DNA of 64,000 bases, from positions 2,418,001 to 2,482,000 of the forward strand of contig NZ_CP135921.1 of the NCBI RefSeq assembly GCF_032397745.1. Reading direction: 5' to 3'. Below, piece by piece: positions 35,453 through 43,499 of this stretch; position 1 is the stretch's first letter, and each line of letters starts with the position of its first letter. Made by a program: the position numbers and the translations under genes. Below the pieces are notes generated by a model. The model was given only the letters and a program-made list of their open reading frames with translations, ran no database searches and was not told the DNA's origin. This DNA is from Bradyrhizobium prioriisuperbiae. GTDB taxonomy: Bacteria > Pseudomonadota > Alphaproteobacteria > Rhizobiales > Xanthobacteraceae.

Positions 35453-35553
35453 CCTCACCCTGAGGAGCATGCGCAGCATGCGTCTCGAAGGGTGGCTATT
35501 CTGCCGTGGCCTCGTCCTTCGAGACGCCGCTTCGCGGCTCCTCAGGATGAGGG
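35453..35553. repeat. pair of family A repeats in inverted orientation upstream of ffh
   Basis: Copy one is CCTCACCCTGAGGAGCATGC ...GCATGCGTCTCGAAGGGTGG (35453-35495). Copy two, CCTCGTCCTTCGAGACGCCG ...GGCTCCTCAGGATGAGGG (35510-35553), is in the opposite orientation. They lie only 17 bases upstream of the ffh start, so they are in the ffh promoter or leader. The rest of 35436-35747 shows only the terminator at 35699. Confidence 0.8.
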
Positions 35554-35698
35554 TCTAAATCCAAACACCTTTACACCCGAGGGCGCATCGCGCTGTCGGG
35601 TGTTGACCTCCGGCCTCTGGGACCGGGCGGCGGGTCGAAAAGAAACTCTTTCCGAAAGATGGCGGACTTAAAGCCGCTGGAGGGGGCAAAGTCAACCG

Positions 35699-35725
35699 AA
35701 AAAGGCCGGCAAGGGCGACCCGGCC
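35699..35725 (-). terminator. terminator of the small gene at 35748
   Basis: On the minus strand GGCCGG pairs with CCGGCC and is followed by TTTTT (plus-strand positions 35699-35703). It lies 22 bases beyond the stop codon. Confidence 0.75.
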
Positions 35726-35747
35726 AGCGGCTATCAGGTTGATTAAA

Positions 35748-36098
35748 CTAGAATTTTTCGTCTCCGCGGTGCCGGAAGTCATCCGGGAAATCGCGATAAA
35801 GCGCGAATTTCACATTCTGGACCGAGGAATTGACGCCAAAATGCAGGCTTTCGATGGGGTCGCGGCGGGAGCCGACGCGCTGGAACGCGCGGTCGAACTG
35901 ATCGAGGGTTTCGAACTCCATCATCAGATGGAATTCGCCGACATCGGCCGCGCTCAGCCCCAGCTTGCGGCGCATCAGCCGCCAGCCGGCCAACAGGCCC
36001 TCGGCCGCGAGGCCGTTCATATAGGTGGCCAGCCGATCGCAGAATTCGACGTCGCTGAGGCCAGGCTTGAGGTCGAACCAGGCGTTGTAAATATTCAT
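35748..36098 (-). CDS. small conserved cytoplasmic protein (possibly DUF6614)
   Basis: A 116-residue soluble protein beginning MNIYNAWFDLKPGLSDVEF, with GLLAGWRLMRRKLGLS and FHLMMEFETLDQFDRAFQRV. The alternation of strands and helices suggests a dimeric alpha-beta-barrel (NIPSNAP-like) fold. I associate it with a conserved family of unknown function in this group but cannot verify the family number. Start at 36098 chosen over a Met four codons upstream. Confidence 0.7.
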   Translation of the reverse strand: MNIYNAWFDLKPGLSDVEFCDRLATYMNGLAAEGLLAGWRLMRRKLGLSAADVGEFHLMMEFETLDQFDRAFQRVGSRRDPIESLHFGVNSSVQNVKFALYRDFPDDFRHRGDEKF

Positions 36099-36191
36099 TG
36101 TCGGCACCATCTCGCTGGGGTGCCAGTGTAATGGCTATCGCGCCGGGCCTTCCACCCGATTTCCGTCATTCGAAGTTGTCCGGACCTCTTG

Positions 36192-37166
36192 ATGCCGACC
36201 TACCAAGGCCCTGTCTCCGATCATTTCAACGGCACGCACTTTTTCGATCCCGACGGCGTCGCGCCGAAACGGCTCGGCGATGTCTGGCGCTGGCAGCGGA
36301 CCCGCAAGCCGGCGAAATGGCCGGCGTGGCAGCCGTCGTCCTATGCCGACACGCCGCCGCAGCGTGTGAATGGCACCGCGGCGCGCTTCTCGTTTGTCGG
36401 CCATGCCTCATGGCTGATCCAGGCCGGCGGACTCAATATCCTGGTCGATCCGGTGTGGTCGCAGCGCGCCTCACCGTTCAAGTTGCTGGGGCCCAAGCGC
36501 GTCAACGATCCCGGCATTGCGTTTGAGGCGCTGCCGCCGATCGATGTGGTGCTGGTGTCGCACGGTCATTACGACCATCTCGATCTGGCGACGCTGTCAC
36601 GGCTCACCACGAAGTTCTCACCGCGTGTGATCACCCCGCTCGGCAACGACCTGACCATGCAGGCGTTCGACCGCAAGATTCGCGCTGAGGCCTTCGACTG
36701 GGGCGACCGCATCGATCTCGGCGGTGGCGTTGCGGTGAATCTCGTCGCGACGCGGCACTGGACGGCGCGCGGCCTGTTCGATCGCAACAAGGCGCTGTGG
36801 GCGAGCTTCGTGCTGGAGACACCGGCCGGGAAAATCTATGCCGTCGGCGATTCCGGTTATGGCACCGGCGCGCATTTCCGCCGGGTGCGGGAACAACACG
36901 GAGAGTTGCGTTTGGCGCTGCTGCCGATCGGCGCCTACGAGCCGCGCTGGTTCATGCGCGACCAGCACATGAACCCGGACGATGCGGTGAAGGCATTGTC
37001 CGACTGCGGTGCGCAGCAGGCACTCGCGCATCATCATGGCACCTTCCAGCTCACCGACGAGCCGATCGACGAGCCCGCGCAGGGGCTCACTACCGCGCTT
37101 GATGCCGCCGGCGTCGCGCGCAACACGTTTGTCGCGCTGAAGCCGGGACAGGTGTTCGAGATCTAG
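36192..37166 (+). CDS. metallo-beta-lactamase-fold hydrolase (NAPE-PLD / UlaG-like)
   Basis: A 324-residue metal-dependent hydrolase. The Zn signature HGHYDHLD and upstream FVGHASWLIQAGGLNILVDP (20 residues) are typical of the branch that includes N-acyl-phosphatidylethanolamine phospholipase D and RomA-like proteins. The ligand AVGDSGYG and a distal His in LAHHHGTF complete the site. ATG at 36192 has no strong ribosome site. The last codon, the TAG stop, is already the beginning of a family C repeat. Physiological substrate unknown. Confidence 0.88.
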   Translation: MPTYQGPVSDHFNGTHFFDPDGVAPKRLGDVWRWQRTRKPAKWPAWQPSSYADTPPQRVNGTAARFSFVGHASWLIQAGGLNILVDPVWSQRASPFKLLGPKRVNDPGIAFEALPPIDVVLVSHGHYDHLDLATLSRLTTKFSPRVITPLGNDLTMQAFDRKIRAEAFDWGDRIDLGGGVAVNLVATRHWTARGLFDRNKALWASFVLETPAGKIYAVGDSGYGTGAHFRRVREQHGELRLALLPIGAYEPRWFMRDQHMNPDDAVKALSDCGAQQALAHHHGTFQLTDEPIDEPAQGLTTALDAAGVARNTFVALKPGQVFEI

Positions 37167-37270
37167 AGCGTTTTCGAGCGAAGTGGATACCGGTTCGCGT
37201 GAAGAAAACGCGTCAAAACAAAAATCTAGAGCCTCTGTTGTGATTCAACCAGAACGGAAAAGGCTCTAGA
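37164..37270. repeat. interspersed repeat, family C, overlapping the end of the hydrolase gene
   Basis: Matches 17374-17476 closely from AGAGCGTTTTCGAGCGAAGT through GGATACCGGTTCGCGTGAAG and ends GGCTCTAGA. Its first three bases provide the TAG stop of the metallo-hydrolase gene. Confidence 0.85.
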
Positions 37271-37303
37271 ACCTGATCCCAGCGCAAACGCGACGCGCGG
37301 AGC

Positions 37304-38239
37304 TCAGCCCGGCTTCTTTGGCTGAGTCAGCAGTTTGGCCAGCAGCCGCCCGCTCGGCGGCAATGGCCGATCGATCGCTGATATCAGCGAGAACTGTGTT
37401 GTGTAGCGGAAAGCCTCTGCCCCCCGGACTTCCTGGAGACGATGGATGGGCCCCAGCATCTCGACGTAATGCGTCGGCAAAAAGCCGATGAAACGGCCGC
37501 CGACCAGCATCGTTGCGACGGCTTCCAGCCCAAAGGCGACGGCATGCTGCTTGATCTGCAGGCGTCTCGCCAGGTTCTGTGTGCGTCGGTCGTTTGTGCG
37601 CGTCACCAGAACAATCTCGCTGTCGTGCAAATCATCCAGCTCCAGCGGTAGTCCCGCTGCCGCATACAGCCGGAATTCTTCCGTAAACAACGAGGTGTAT
37701 TCGAGCTTGCCGTTGCTCGCGGGCTGACCGCTGATGGCAAAGTGCAGGCGTCGTTCCAGGACGTCCTCGACCAGCGCGCTTGGCAGGCCGATCGAGATAT
37801 TGAGCGTGACATCGGGCGCGGCTTCGCGAAAGTGCGTCAGTGTCTCGGCCAGTTGGCAGCGCGGGTTGGACAGGCAATTGTCGGCAATGCCGATCTTCAG
37901 TTCGCCCGATAGAATGTTTCGGGCCAGATTGAGTTCGTGACGCACCATGTCCAGCGCATCGCAGGCCGCGATGCTGGCATGCAAAGTCCTTCGACCGAAA
38001 TCGGTCAGCTCGAAGCCCGACGGACCGCGAAAACAGAGCCGGCCACCCAGTCGTGTTTCCAGCGCCAGCAGATGCCGGCTGATGGTCGAGCGCTCCATGC
38101 CGAGCTGGGTTTCCGCGGCGGTCAGTCCGCCGGCTTCCGCGACGGCGCGAAACACCCGCAGCAGCCTCAGATCCGTTTCGGTGAGTTGTGGAACCGGCGC
38201 AGGCGTGACGTGCTTCATCGCGGGCGATACGTGCTTCAT
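37304..38239 (-). CDS. LysR-family regulator divergent from the ureohydrolase-ABC operon
   Basis: A 311-residue LysR protein. The winged helix is LRLLRVFRAVAEAGGLTAAE followed by LGMERSTISRHLLALETRLG; the effector domain spans about 105-305. The N-terminus holds a direct duplication, MKHVSPA MKHVTPA. GGGAG lies 7 bases before the ATG at 38239. It diverges from the operon at 38399-44102 across 159 bases, so it probably senses the imported compound or a product and controls that operon. Confidence 0.9.
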   Translation of the reverse strand: MKHVSPAMKHVTPAPVPQLTETDLRLLRVFRAVAEAGGLTAAETQLGMERSTISRHLLALETRLGGRLCFRGPSGFELTDFGRRTLHASIAACDALDMVRHELNLARNILSGELKIGIADNCLSNPRCQLAETLTHFREAAPDVTLNISIGLPSALVEDVLERRLHFAISGQPASNGKLEYTSLFTEEFRLYAAAGLPLELDDLHDSEIVLVTRTNDRRTQNLARRLQIKQHAVAFGLEAVATMLVGGRFIGFLPTHYVEMLGPIHRLQEVRGAEAFRYTTQFSLISAIDRPLPPSGRLLAKLLTQPKKPG

Positions 38240-38355
38240 GTTGCACTCCCTACAAGCATGGTTTCAGCAGTCGTCATTCTGCACAAGGCGAAGCCCGGAT
38301 TACCGTGCGCCATCACCTCGGCGACCCGCGGGCCGATCGCTTTTCGGTCAGATGC

Positions 38356-38374
38356 CGATTTGTTCGGCAAATCG
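38356..38374. promoter_or_regulatory. inverted repeat upstream of the first ureohydrolase, candidate LysR operator
   Basis: CGATTTG-TTCGG-CAAATCG, a perfect 7-bp inverted repeat containing a T-N11-A core, the LysR-box form. It ends 24 bases before the ATG at 38399. It could equally be a hairpin in the mRNA leader. Confidence 0.45.
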
Positions 38375-38398
38375 AACACGGCGTTATTTGGAGGACGT

Positions 38399-39364
38399 AT
38401 GGCTCTGCCCTTGACGGTGCCGCCTTCGCTAAAGCACCAGAGCCTGCTCTGGTCGCCCATCTGCACCGATCTCGATGCTCTTGACGCGCACGTCGCCATT
38501 CTCGGCATCCCGTTTGGCAGCGCTTACCAGGCCTCCGCGATCACGAACGATCAGAGCAAGGCGCCGGATGCGGTTCGGTCCGTCACCGATCGCATCTGCC
38601 GCGGCCTGGAACGCTACGATTATGACGTCGGCGGCCCGATCTACGGCGGACGTGCCTTGAAAGTGGTCGATGTCGGCAATGTTCCCGCCGACATGACCGA
38701 CCTCCGCAGCCATTACGTTCGCGCCGAACAAGCAGTAAGCAAGATTCTTGCCGCCGGTGCCCTGCCGATCACCATCGGCGGTGACCACGGCATCCCGATC
38801 CCGATCCTGCGCGCCTACAAGGACCATGGCCCGATCACGCTGATCCAGGTCGATGCGCACATCGACTGGCGCGACCATGTCAATGGCGTCCGCGATGGCC
38901 TGTCGAGCCCGATCCGCCGGGCATCGGAGATGCCGCATATCGGCGAAATCTTCCAGATCGGGATCCGTGCGCAAGGCAGTGCGCGCCCGGAGGAGGTCGA
39001 GGCGGCGGCTGCCTACGGGTCCAACATCATTCCGGCATACGAAGTGCATGACCGTGGCATGGACACGGTGCTCGAGCGGATCCCGGACGGGGGCCAGTAC
39101 TACATCACCATCGATGCCGATGGCCTTGACCCGAGCGTGATGCCGGCCGTCGAGGGCCCGGCTCCCGGTGGGCTCACCTTCCATCAGGTGCGCAAGCTAA
39201 TCCACGGCCTCGTTCGCAAGGGACGCGTCGTGGGCATGGACATCGTGGAGATCACGCCGTCCACCGACGTCAACATGATCTCCTGCATCACCGCCGGTCG
39301 CCTGATCGTGAATCTGATCGGGGCGGCCGTGCGGGCGAACTATTTCGACGCGCCGCCCGCCTGA
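38399..39364 (+). CDS. ureohydrolase (agmatinase/arginase family), copy 1
   Basis: A 321-residue Mn-dependent ureohydrolase, a family that hydrolyses guanidino compounds to urea plus an amine. Metal ligands are in place: His130 in GGDHGIP, Asp152, His154 and Asp156 in VDAHIDW, Asp239 and Asp241 in TIDADGLDP. Where agmatinases have HGTxF after the metal loop, this protein has RDGLSSPIRR, so agmatine is not an obvious substrate; guanidinoacids, guanidinobutyrate or guanidine are alternatives. A strong GGAGG precedes the ATG at 38399. First gene of a co-directional block with an ABC importer. Confidence 0.88.
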   Translation: MALPLTVPPSLKHQSLLWSPICTDLDALDAHVAILGIPFGSAYQASAITNDQSKAPDAVRSVTDRICRGLERYDYDVGGPIYGGRALKVVDVGNVPADMTDLRSHYVRAEQAVSKILAAGALPITIGGDHGIPIPILRAYKDHGPITLIQVDAHIDWRDHVNGVRDGLSSPIRRASEMPHIGEIFQIGIRAQGSARPEEVEAAAAYGSNIIPAYEVHDRGMDTVLERIPDGGQYYITIDADGLDPSVMPAVEGPAPGGLTFHQVRKLIHGLVRKGRVVGMDIVEITPSTDVNMISCITAGRLIVNLIGAAVRANYFDAPPA

Positions 39365-39403
39365 GACGATGTCATCATCCGCAACAGCAGAAGAGGTGCC
39401 GCC

Positions 39404-40261
39404 ATGCCGCAGATCAAACGCAAAGTGATGGGTCTTCTCGCAGGGAGTGCCTGTTTCGTCGTCGCTGCGAGCGCGCCTGCCTTCGCCGAGACGACGCTGG
39501 AGAAGATCAAGCGGACCGGCGAGGTGACGGTCGGCACCGAAGCCGCCTATCCGCCGTTCGAATTCGTCAGGGATGGCAAGATCGTCGGCTACGGCCCCGA
39601 CATCCTGGCTGAGGTGGTGAAGGAATTCGGTGTCAAGAAACTGAATCAGCTCGATCTGCCCTGGCAAGGCATCTTGCCGGGTGTGCTGGCCGGCAAGTTC
39701 GATTTCGTCGCCACCACGGTCGGCATCAATCCGGAGCGCGCCAAACGTTATGCCTACACCATGCCGATCGCCGACGGCGTGTCGTATGCCATGAAGCGCA
39801 AGGGCGACAAGCTGAGCAAGCCGGAAGACCTCAACGGCAAGGTCGTCGGGACACAGCTCGCGTCCTCGACGGAGCCAGTGGCGCGGGCCCTCGACGCCAA
39901 GCTGAAGGCTGCGGGTGGATCGGGCTTCAAGGAATTGAAGCTGTTCACGGCGTTCCCCGAAAGCTACGTCGCACTCGCCAATGGCGAGGTCGATGCGGTG
40001 ATCCAGCCGCTGCCGAGCCTCGCCGCACTGGTCAAGGACAAGCCCGACGTGTTCGAGCTGCTGGCCCCGACGCCTCAGGACGGAGGCTTCACGTATCTGT
40101 CCTGGGTCACGCGACCCGACGACAAGGATCTGCGCGATGCCATTTCCGCCGTCATCCGCAAGATGCGCGACGACGGCCGGCTCAGCGCACTGCAGAAAAA
40201 ATGGTTCGGTTTCGAGATGAAGATTCCGGACGACGGCTACCTGCCGCCTGGTGCGATGTAG
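39404..40261 (+). CDS. periplasmic substrate-binding protein, polar amino acid type
   Basis: A 285-residue solute receptor. The signal peptide ends near PAFAE, then two lobes (RTGEVTVGTEAAYPPFEFV is the classic lobe-1 start). The ligand-carboxylate arginine of the HisJ/LAO family is probably in GINPERAKR. The aspartate that normally holds the ligand alpha-amino group (D in the pattern AFQDEVAA) is replaced: AVIQPLPSLAALV. The substrate may therefore carry a carboxylate without a standard alpha-amino group. The gene precedes its two permeases and lies between two ureohydrolase genes. Confidence 0.9.
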   Translation: MPQIKRKVMGLLAGSACFVVAASAPAFAETTLEKIKRTGEVTVGTEAAYPPFEFVRDGKIVGYGPDILAEVVKEFGVKKLNQLDLPWQGILPGVLAGKFDFVATTVGINPERAKRYAYTMPIADGVSYAMKRKGDKLSKPEDLNGKVVGTQLASSTEPVARALDAKLKAAGGSGFKELKLFTAFPESYVALANGEVDAVIQPLPSLAALVKDKPDVFELLAPTPQDGGFTYLSWVTRPDDKDLRDAISAVIRKMRDDGRLSALQKKWFGFEMKIPDDGYLPPGAM

Positions 40262-40305
40262 GCGAGTGGATGGGCGGTCTTTGACCGGCGTGAAAGGTCG
40301 ATTGC

Positions 40306-40965
40306 ATGGGCTTCAAGCTCGATTATCTGCTCTCGATCCTGCCCGCTCTGATGCGCGCGGCGGCCGTCAACATCCGCCTGGCGCTTCTGATCATGCTGCT
40401 GGCGCTGGCGCTTGGCACCGCGCTCACCATCCTGCGCTCCCGCAAGATTGCCGCGGTAAACGCGTTCATCGCCGTCGTCATCAGCTTCGTGCGCGGCACG
40501 CCGCTGCTGATCCAGATCTTCATCGCCTATTATGTGCTGCCGGCTGTTGGTCTTGATCTCTCGCCGCAAGTCGCGGGTGTCTCCGCCATTGCGTTCAACA
40601 GCATGGTCTTCGTCAGCGAGAGCATGCGCGGCGGCCTCGCGACCATCGATTCCGGTCAGATCGAGGCAGCGACCGCGCTCGGCCTGCCGCCGCGCGCCAT
40701 CTGGTTCAAGGTGGTGCTGCCGCAGCTATTCCGCCGCATCGTGCCGGTGCTGATCAACGAGGCGACCATCGTGGTGAAGGGCACCGCGCTGCTGTCGGTC
40801 ATCACCGTGGTCGAGGTGCTGCGCACGGCCCAGCAGATTGCAAGCGCGAGCTATCGGCCGTTCGAGACTTTGATTGGCGCGGCGCTGATGTTTCTGGCCA
40901 TCAATCTCGTTATCAGCCTGTCCGGCCGGGTGGCGGAGAGCCGGTTCGCGCGGTCGCGGATCTGA
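40306..40965 (+). CDS. ABC importer permease 1 (HisM/HisQ type)
   Basis: A 219-residue inner-membrane permease of the polar amino acid family with about five helices. The ATPase-docking loop is [20 protein letters not shown], and [16 protein letters not shown] near residue 65 is a further family hallmark. It pairs with the permease that starts three bases after its stop. Confidence 0.92.
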   Translation: MGFKLDYLLSILPALMRAAAVNIRLALLIMLLALALGTALTILRSRKIAAVNAFIAVVISFVRGTPLLIQIFIAYYVLPAVGLDLSPQVAGVSAIAFNSMVFVSESMRGGLATIDSGQIEAATALGLPPRAIWFKVVLPQLFRRIVPVLINEATIVVKGTALLSVITVVEVLRTAQQIASASYRPFETLIGAALMFLAINLVISLSGRVAESRFARSRI

Positions 40966-40968
40966 GCC

Positions 40969-41691
40969 ATGCATTTCAATCCCGCTTTGCTGCTCGATTA
41001 CTGGCCGCTGTTGCTGCAGGGCGCTTGGCTGACCGTCCAGGTCTCGGCCACGGCCCTGGTCATCGGCTATGCCGCAGGGATTGCGGTCGCATTGATTGCG
41101 CTGATGCCGGGGTGGCCGCCGCGGCTGGTCACCGGGCTCTATATCGAAACGCTGCGCAACATTCCCTTCATCATCCTGCTGTTCGTCGTTTATTACGGAC
41201 TGCCGTTTTCAGGCATTCGCCTGCCGGCGACCTTCGTCGGGACGCTGGCGCTCGCGCTGTTCGCCAGCGCCTATTATGCCGAGATCGTGCGTGCGGCGAT
41301 CCTGGCGCTGCCGCGCGGCCAGTTCGAAAGCGCGCGCGCCATCGGCATGTCGCCGGCAGAGGCGATGTGGCATGTGGTGGCGCCGCAGATCCTGCGCACG
41401 CTGGTGCCGCCGTCCACCAATATGACGCTGACGATGATGAAGGAGTCCGCCGTACTCTCCTCCATCACGGTGCCGGAGCTCACCTACCAGAGCCTTGTCG
41501 TGCAGGGGAACACGTTTGCGCCCTTCGAGGTATTCGCGGCGGTGGCGTCGATCTACTGGCTGATCGCGGCCGTGATTGCGGAATGCTCCAGGTGGCTGGA
41601 GCGCCGCGTTGGCGCGACCCAGGCCGGCGGCGTCAGCCGCAACACCATCGCCGAGCGTTACCTATCCCTTGTCGCGCGGAGGGCCTCATGA
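40969..41691 (+). CDS. ABC importer permease 2 (HisM/HisQ type)
   Basis: A 240-residue partner permease. Hallmarks: [20 protein letters not shown] and the docking loop [20 protein letters not shown]. Its stop overlaps the ATG of the ATPase gene, so translation is coupled. Together with the upstream permease it forms the heterodimeric channel. Confidence 0.92.
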   Translation: MHFNPALLLDYWPLLLQGAWLTVQVSATALVIGYAAGIAVALIALMPGWPPRLVTGLYIETLRNIPFIILLFVVYYGLPFSGIRLPATFVGTLALALFASAYYAEIVRAAILALPRGQFESARAIGMSPAEAMWHVVAPQILRTLVPPSTNMTLTMMKESAVLSSITVPELTYQSLVVQGNTFAPFEVFAAVASIYWLIAAVIAECSRWLERRVGATQAGGVSRNTIAERYLSLVARRAS

Positions 41692-42500
41692 GCGCGACGC
41701 CGATCCTCCGCGTCTCGGGCCTGACCAAACGCTTTTTCGGCGCTGTTGCACTCGACAATCTGTATCTCGACGTGCGCCCGAGCGAGATCGTCGCGCTGAT
41801 CGGCCCGAGCGGTTGCGGCAAGAGCACATTGCTGCGCTGCCTGACCTGGCTGGAACAGCCCGACGACGGCTTCATCGAGGTGATCGGCAAGCCGTTCGGG
41901 CGGGAGTTGACCGGTGGCGGCGTGGTGCGCCGTCAGAGCCGGCGCGAGATCGATGCGCTGCGACCGAAGATCGGCCTGGTGTTTCAGCAGTTCAATCTCT
42001 GGCCGCACATGACGGCGCTGGAAAACGTGGTGCGCCCGCAGATGGTGGTGCTGGGGCGATCGCGGGCCGAGGCGACCCGGCGTGGCGAAGAATTGCTGGT
42101 GCGGCTGGGGCTCGCGGACCGGATCGATCGCCATCCGCATGCGCTGTCCGGAGGGCAGAAGCAGCGGGTAGCCATTGCCCGCGCGCTCGCGATGGATCCA
42201 GCCTTGATGCTGTTCGACGAACCGACCTCGGCGCTCGATCCGGAGTTGGTCGGCGAGGTGCTGGCGGTGCTGCGGTCGCTGGCCGAGACCGGCATGACCA
42301 TGCTGGTGGTCACCCACGAGATCGGATTTGCGGCCAACGTTGCCGACCGTATCGCCTTCATGGATCACGGCCGCATCCTGGAAGAGGGGCCGGCACGCGA
42401 GATTATCGCCGCGCCCAAGGAGCCGCGGCTGCGCAATTTTCTCGATCTGGTGCTGGCGGGCCGCCGTCAGGCCGCGTCCGCGATCAATTCAACGGAGTAA
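41688..42500 (+). CDS. ABC importer ATP-binding protein (HisP type)
   Basis: A 270-residue ATPase. Walker [11 protein letters not shown]-loop [10 protein letters not shown], signature ALSGGQKQR, Walker [15 protein letters not shown] and the switch His in VVTHEIGFA are all intact. An insert of about 14 residues ([18 protein letters not shown]) between Walker A and the Q-loop is longer than in HisP. The ATG overlaps the upstream permease stop. Completes the importer with 39404-41691. Confidence 0.94.
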   Translation: MSATPILRVSGLTKRFFGAVALDNLYLDVRPSEIVALIGPSGCGKSTLLRCLTWLEQPDDGFIEVIGKPFGRELTGGGVVRRQSRREIDALRPKIGLVFQQFNLWPHMTALENVVRPQMVVLGRSRAEATRRGEELLVRLGLADRIDRHPHALSGGQKQRVAIARALAMDPALMLFDEPTSALDPELVGEVLAVLRSLAETGMTMLVVTHEIGFAANVADRIAFMDHGRILEEGPAREIIAAPKEPRLRNFLDLVLAGRRQAASAINSTE

Positions 42501-42504
42501 CGTC

Positions 42505-43488
42505 ATGTCCTTCAACGTCATGTCCCGCGTCAACCGGCCCTATGTCGGCATCCCGTCGTTCCTGCGTGCACGGATCTGCGAGGACCTGTCGAAACTCGAC
42601 GCGGCCATCGCCGTGCTTGGCGTGCCCTTTGACGAAGGCTCGCCGTTTATGCCCGGCAGCCGCTTCGCGCCGCGCGCACTGCGCGAACATTCGCTGCGAT
42701 TTTATGGCGGCGGCAAGGGTTACTACGATCCGGAGACGCGCTGCGAATATCTCGTCGAGGAGATGTCGCAGGGCCTGATCGCCGACGTCGGCGATGTCGA
42801 TATCCATCCGGCCAACGCGCCGCGCACCTTTGAGAACATTACCGCCATGGTGCGCGGCATTCTCGATCGCGGCGCGCTGCCGGTGGTGCTTGGCGGCGAC
42901 CACTCAATCACCTATCCGATCTTCCGCGCGTTCGACGAGAAACTGCACGTCATTCACTTTGACGCGCACACCGACTACGCGCCGTTCGAGAACGATCTGA
43001 CCCTGACCAACAGCCACGCCTTTCGCCACATCGCCGGCATGGATAACGCGCTGAGCCTGACCCAGGTCGGCATCCGCAGCCTGCGCCATTCGCCGGCGCA
43101 GGTGGAGGACGTCATCGCGTCGGGCAATCGCATCATTCCAATGGGCGAGTTCCGCCGGATCGGCCCGCAAGGCGTTGCCGATCTGCTGCCGGCTGGCTCG
43201 CGCGTCTATGTCAGCATCGATGTCGATGCGATGGACATGTCGCTGGTGCCGGGCTGCGTCTCGGCCGAGCCCAACGGGCTGACCTATCCTGAATTGCGCG
43301 ACAGCCTGAAGGCCATTGCCGAGCGCCACGATATCGCGGGCTTCGACTTCGTCGAGGTCAATCCGCCGCTCGATGTCGGCACCGGCGTCACCGCCTATCT
43401 GGGGGCGCTGACCGTGATCGAATTTCTTGGCCACATCTGCGCCCAGCCCCGTTGGGCCGCTCGTCGCAACACCCGTTTCGCCGCTTGA
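42505..43488 (+). CDS. ureohydrolase (agmatinase/arginase family), copy 2
   Basis: A 327-residue ureohydrolase, clearly different from the one at 38399. Metal ligands: His133 in GGDHSITYP, Asp153, His155 and Asp157 in HFDAHTDYA, Asp239 and Asp241 in SIDVDAMDM. The usual DxDxxDP triad end is DxDxxDM here, and NSHAFRH stands where agmatinase has HGTxF. It has a GGAG ribosome site and starts 4 bases after the ATPase stop. Two different enzymes in one operon suggest sequential or alternative guanidino substrates. Confidence 0.88.
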   Translation: MSFNVMSRVNRPYVGIPSFLRARICEDLSKLDAAIAVLGVPFDEGSPFMPGSRFAPRALREHSLRFYGGGKGYYDPETRCEYLVEEMSQGLIADVGDVDIHPANAPRTFENITAMVRGILDRGALPVVLGGDHSITYPIFRAFDEKLHVIHFDAHTDYAPFENDLTLTNSHAFRHIAGMDNALSLTQVGIRSLRHSPAQVEDVIASGNRIIPMGEFRRIGPQGVADLLPAGSRVYVSIDVDAMDMSLVPGCVSAEPNGLTYPELRDSLKAIAERHDIAGFDFVEVNPPLDVGTGVTAYLGALTVIEFLGHICAQPRWAARRNTRFAA

Positions 43489-43499
43489 AGGAGATCATC

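Noticed and set aside
38240..38398. Guanidine riboswitch (types I-III) upstream of the ureohydrolase operon
   Set aside because: I looked for paired ACGR-loop hairpins and ykkC-type conserved blocks and saw neither; only a LysR-like palindrome is present. A covariance-model search would settle it.
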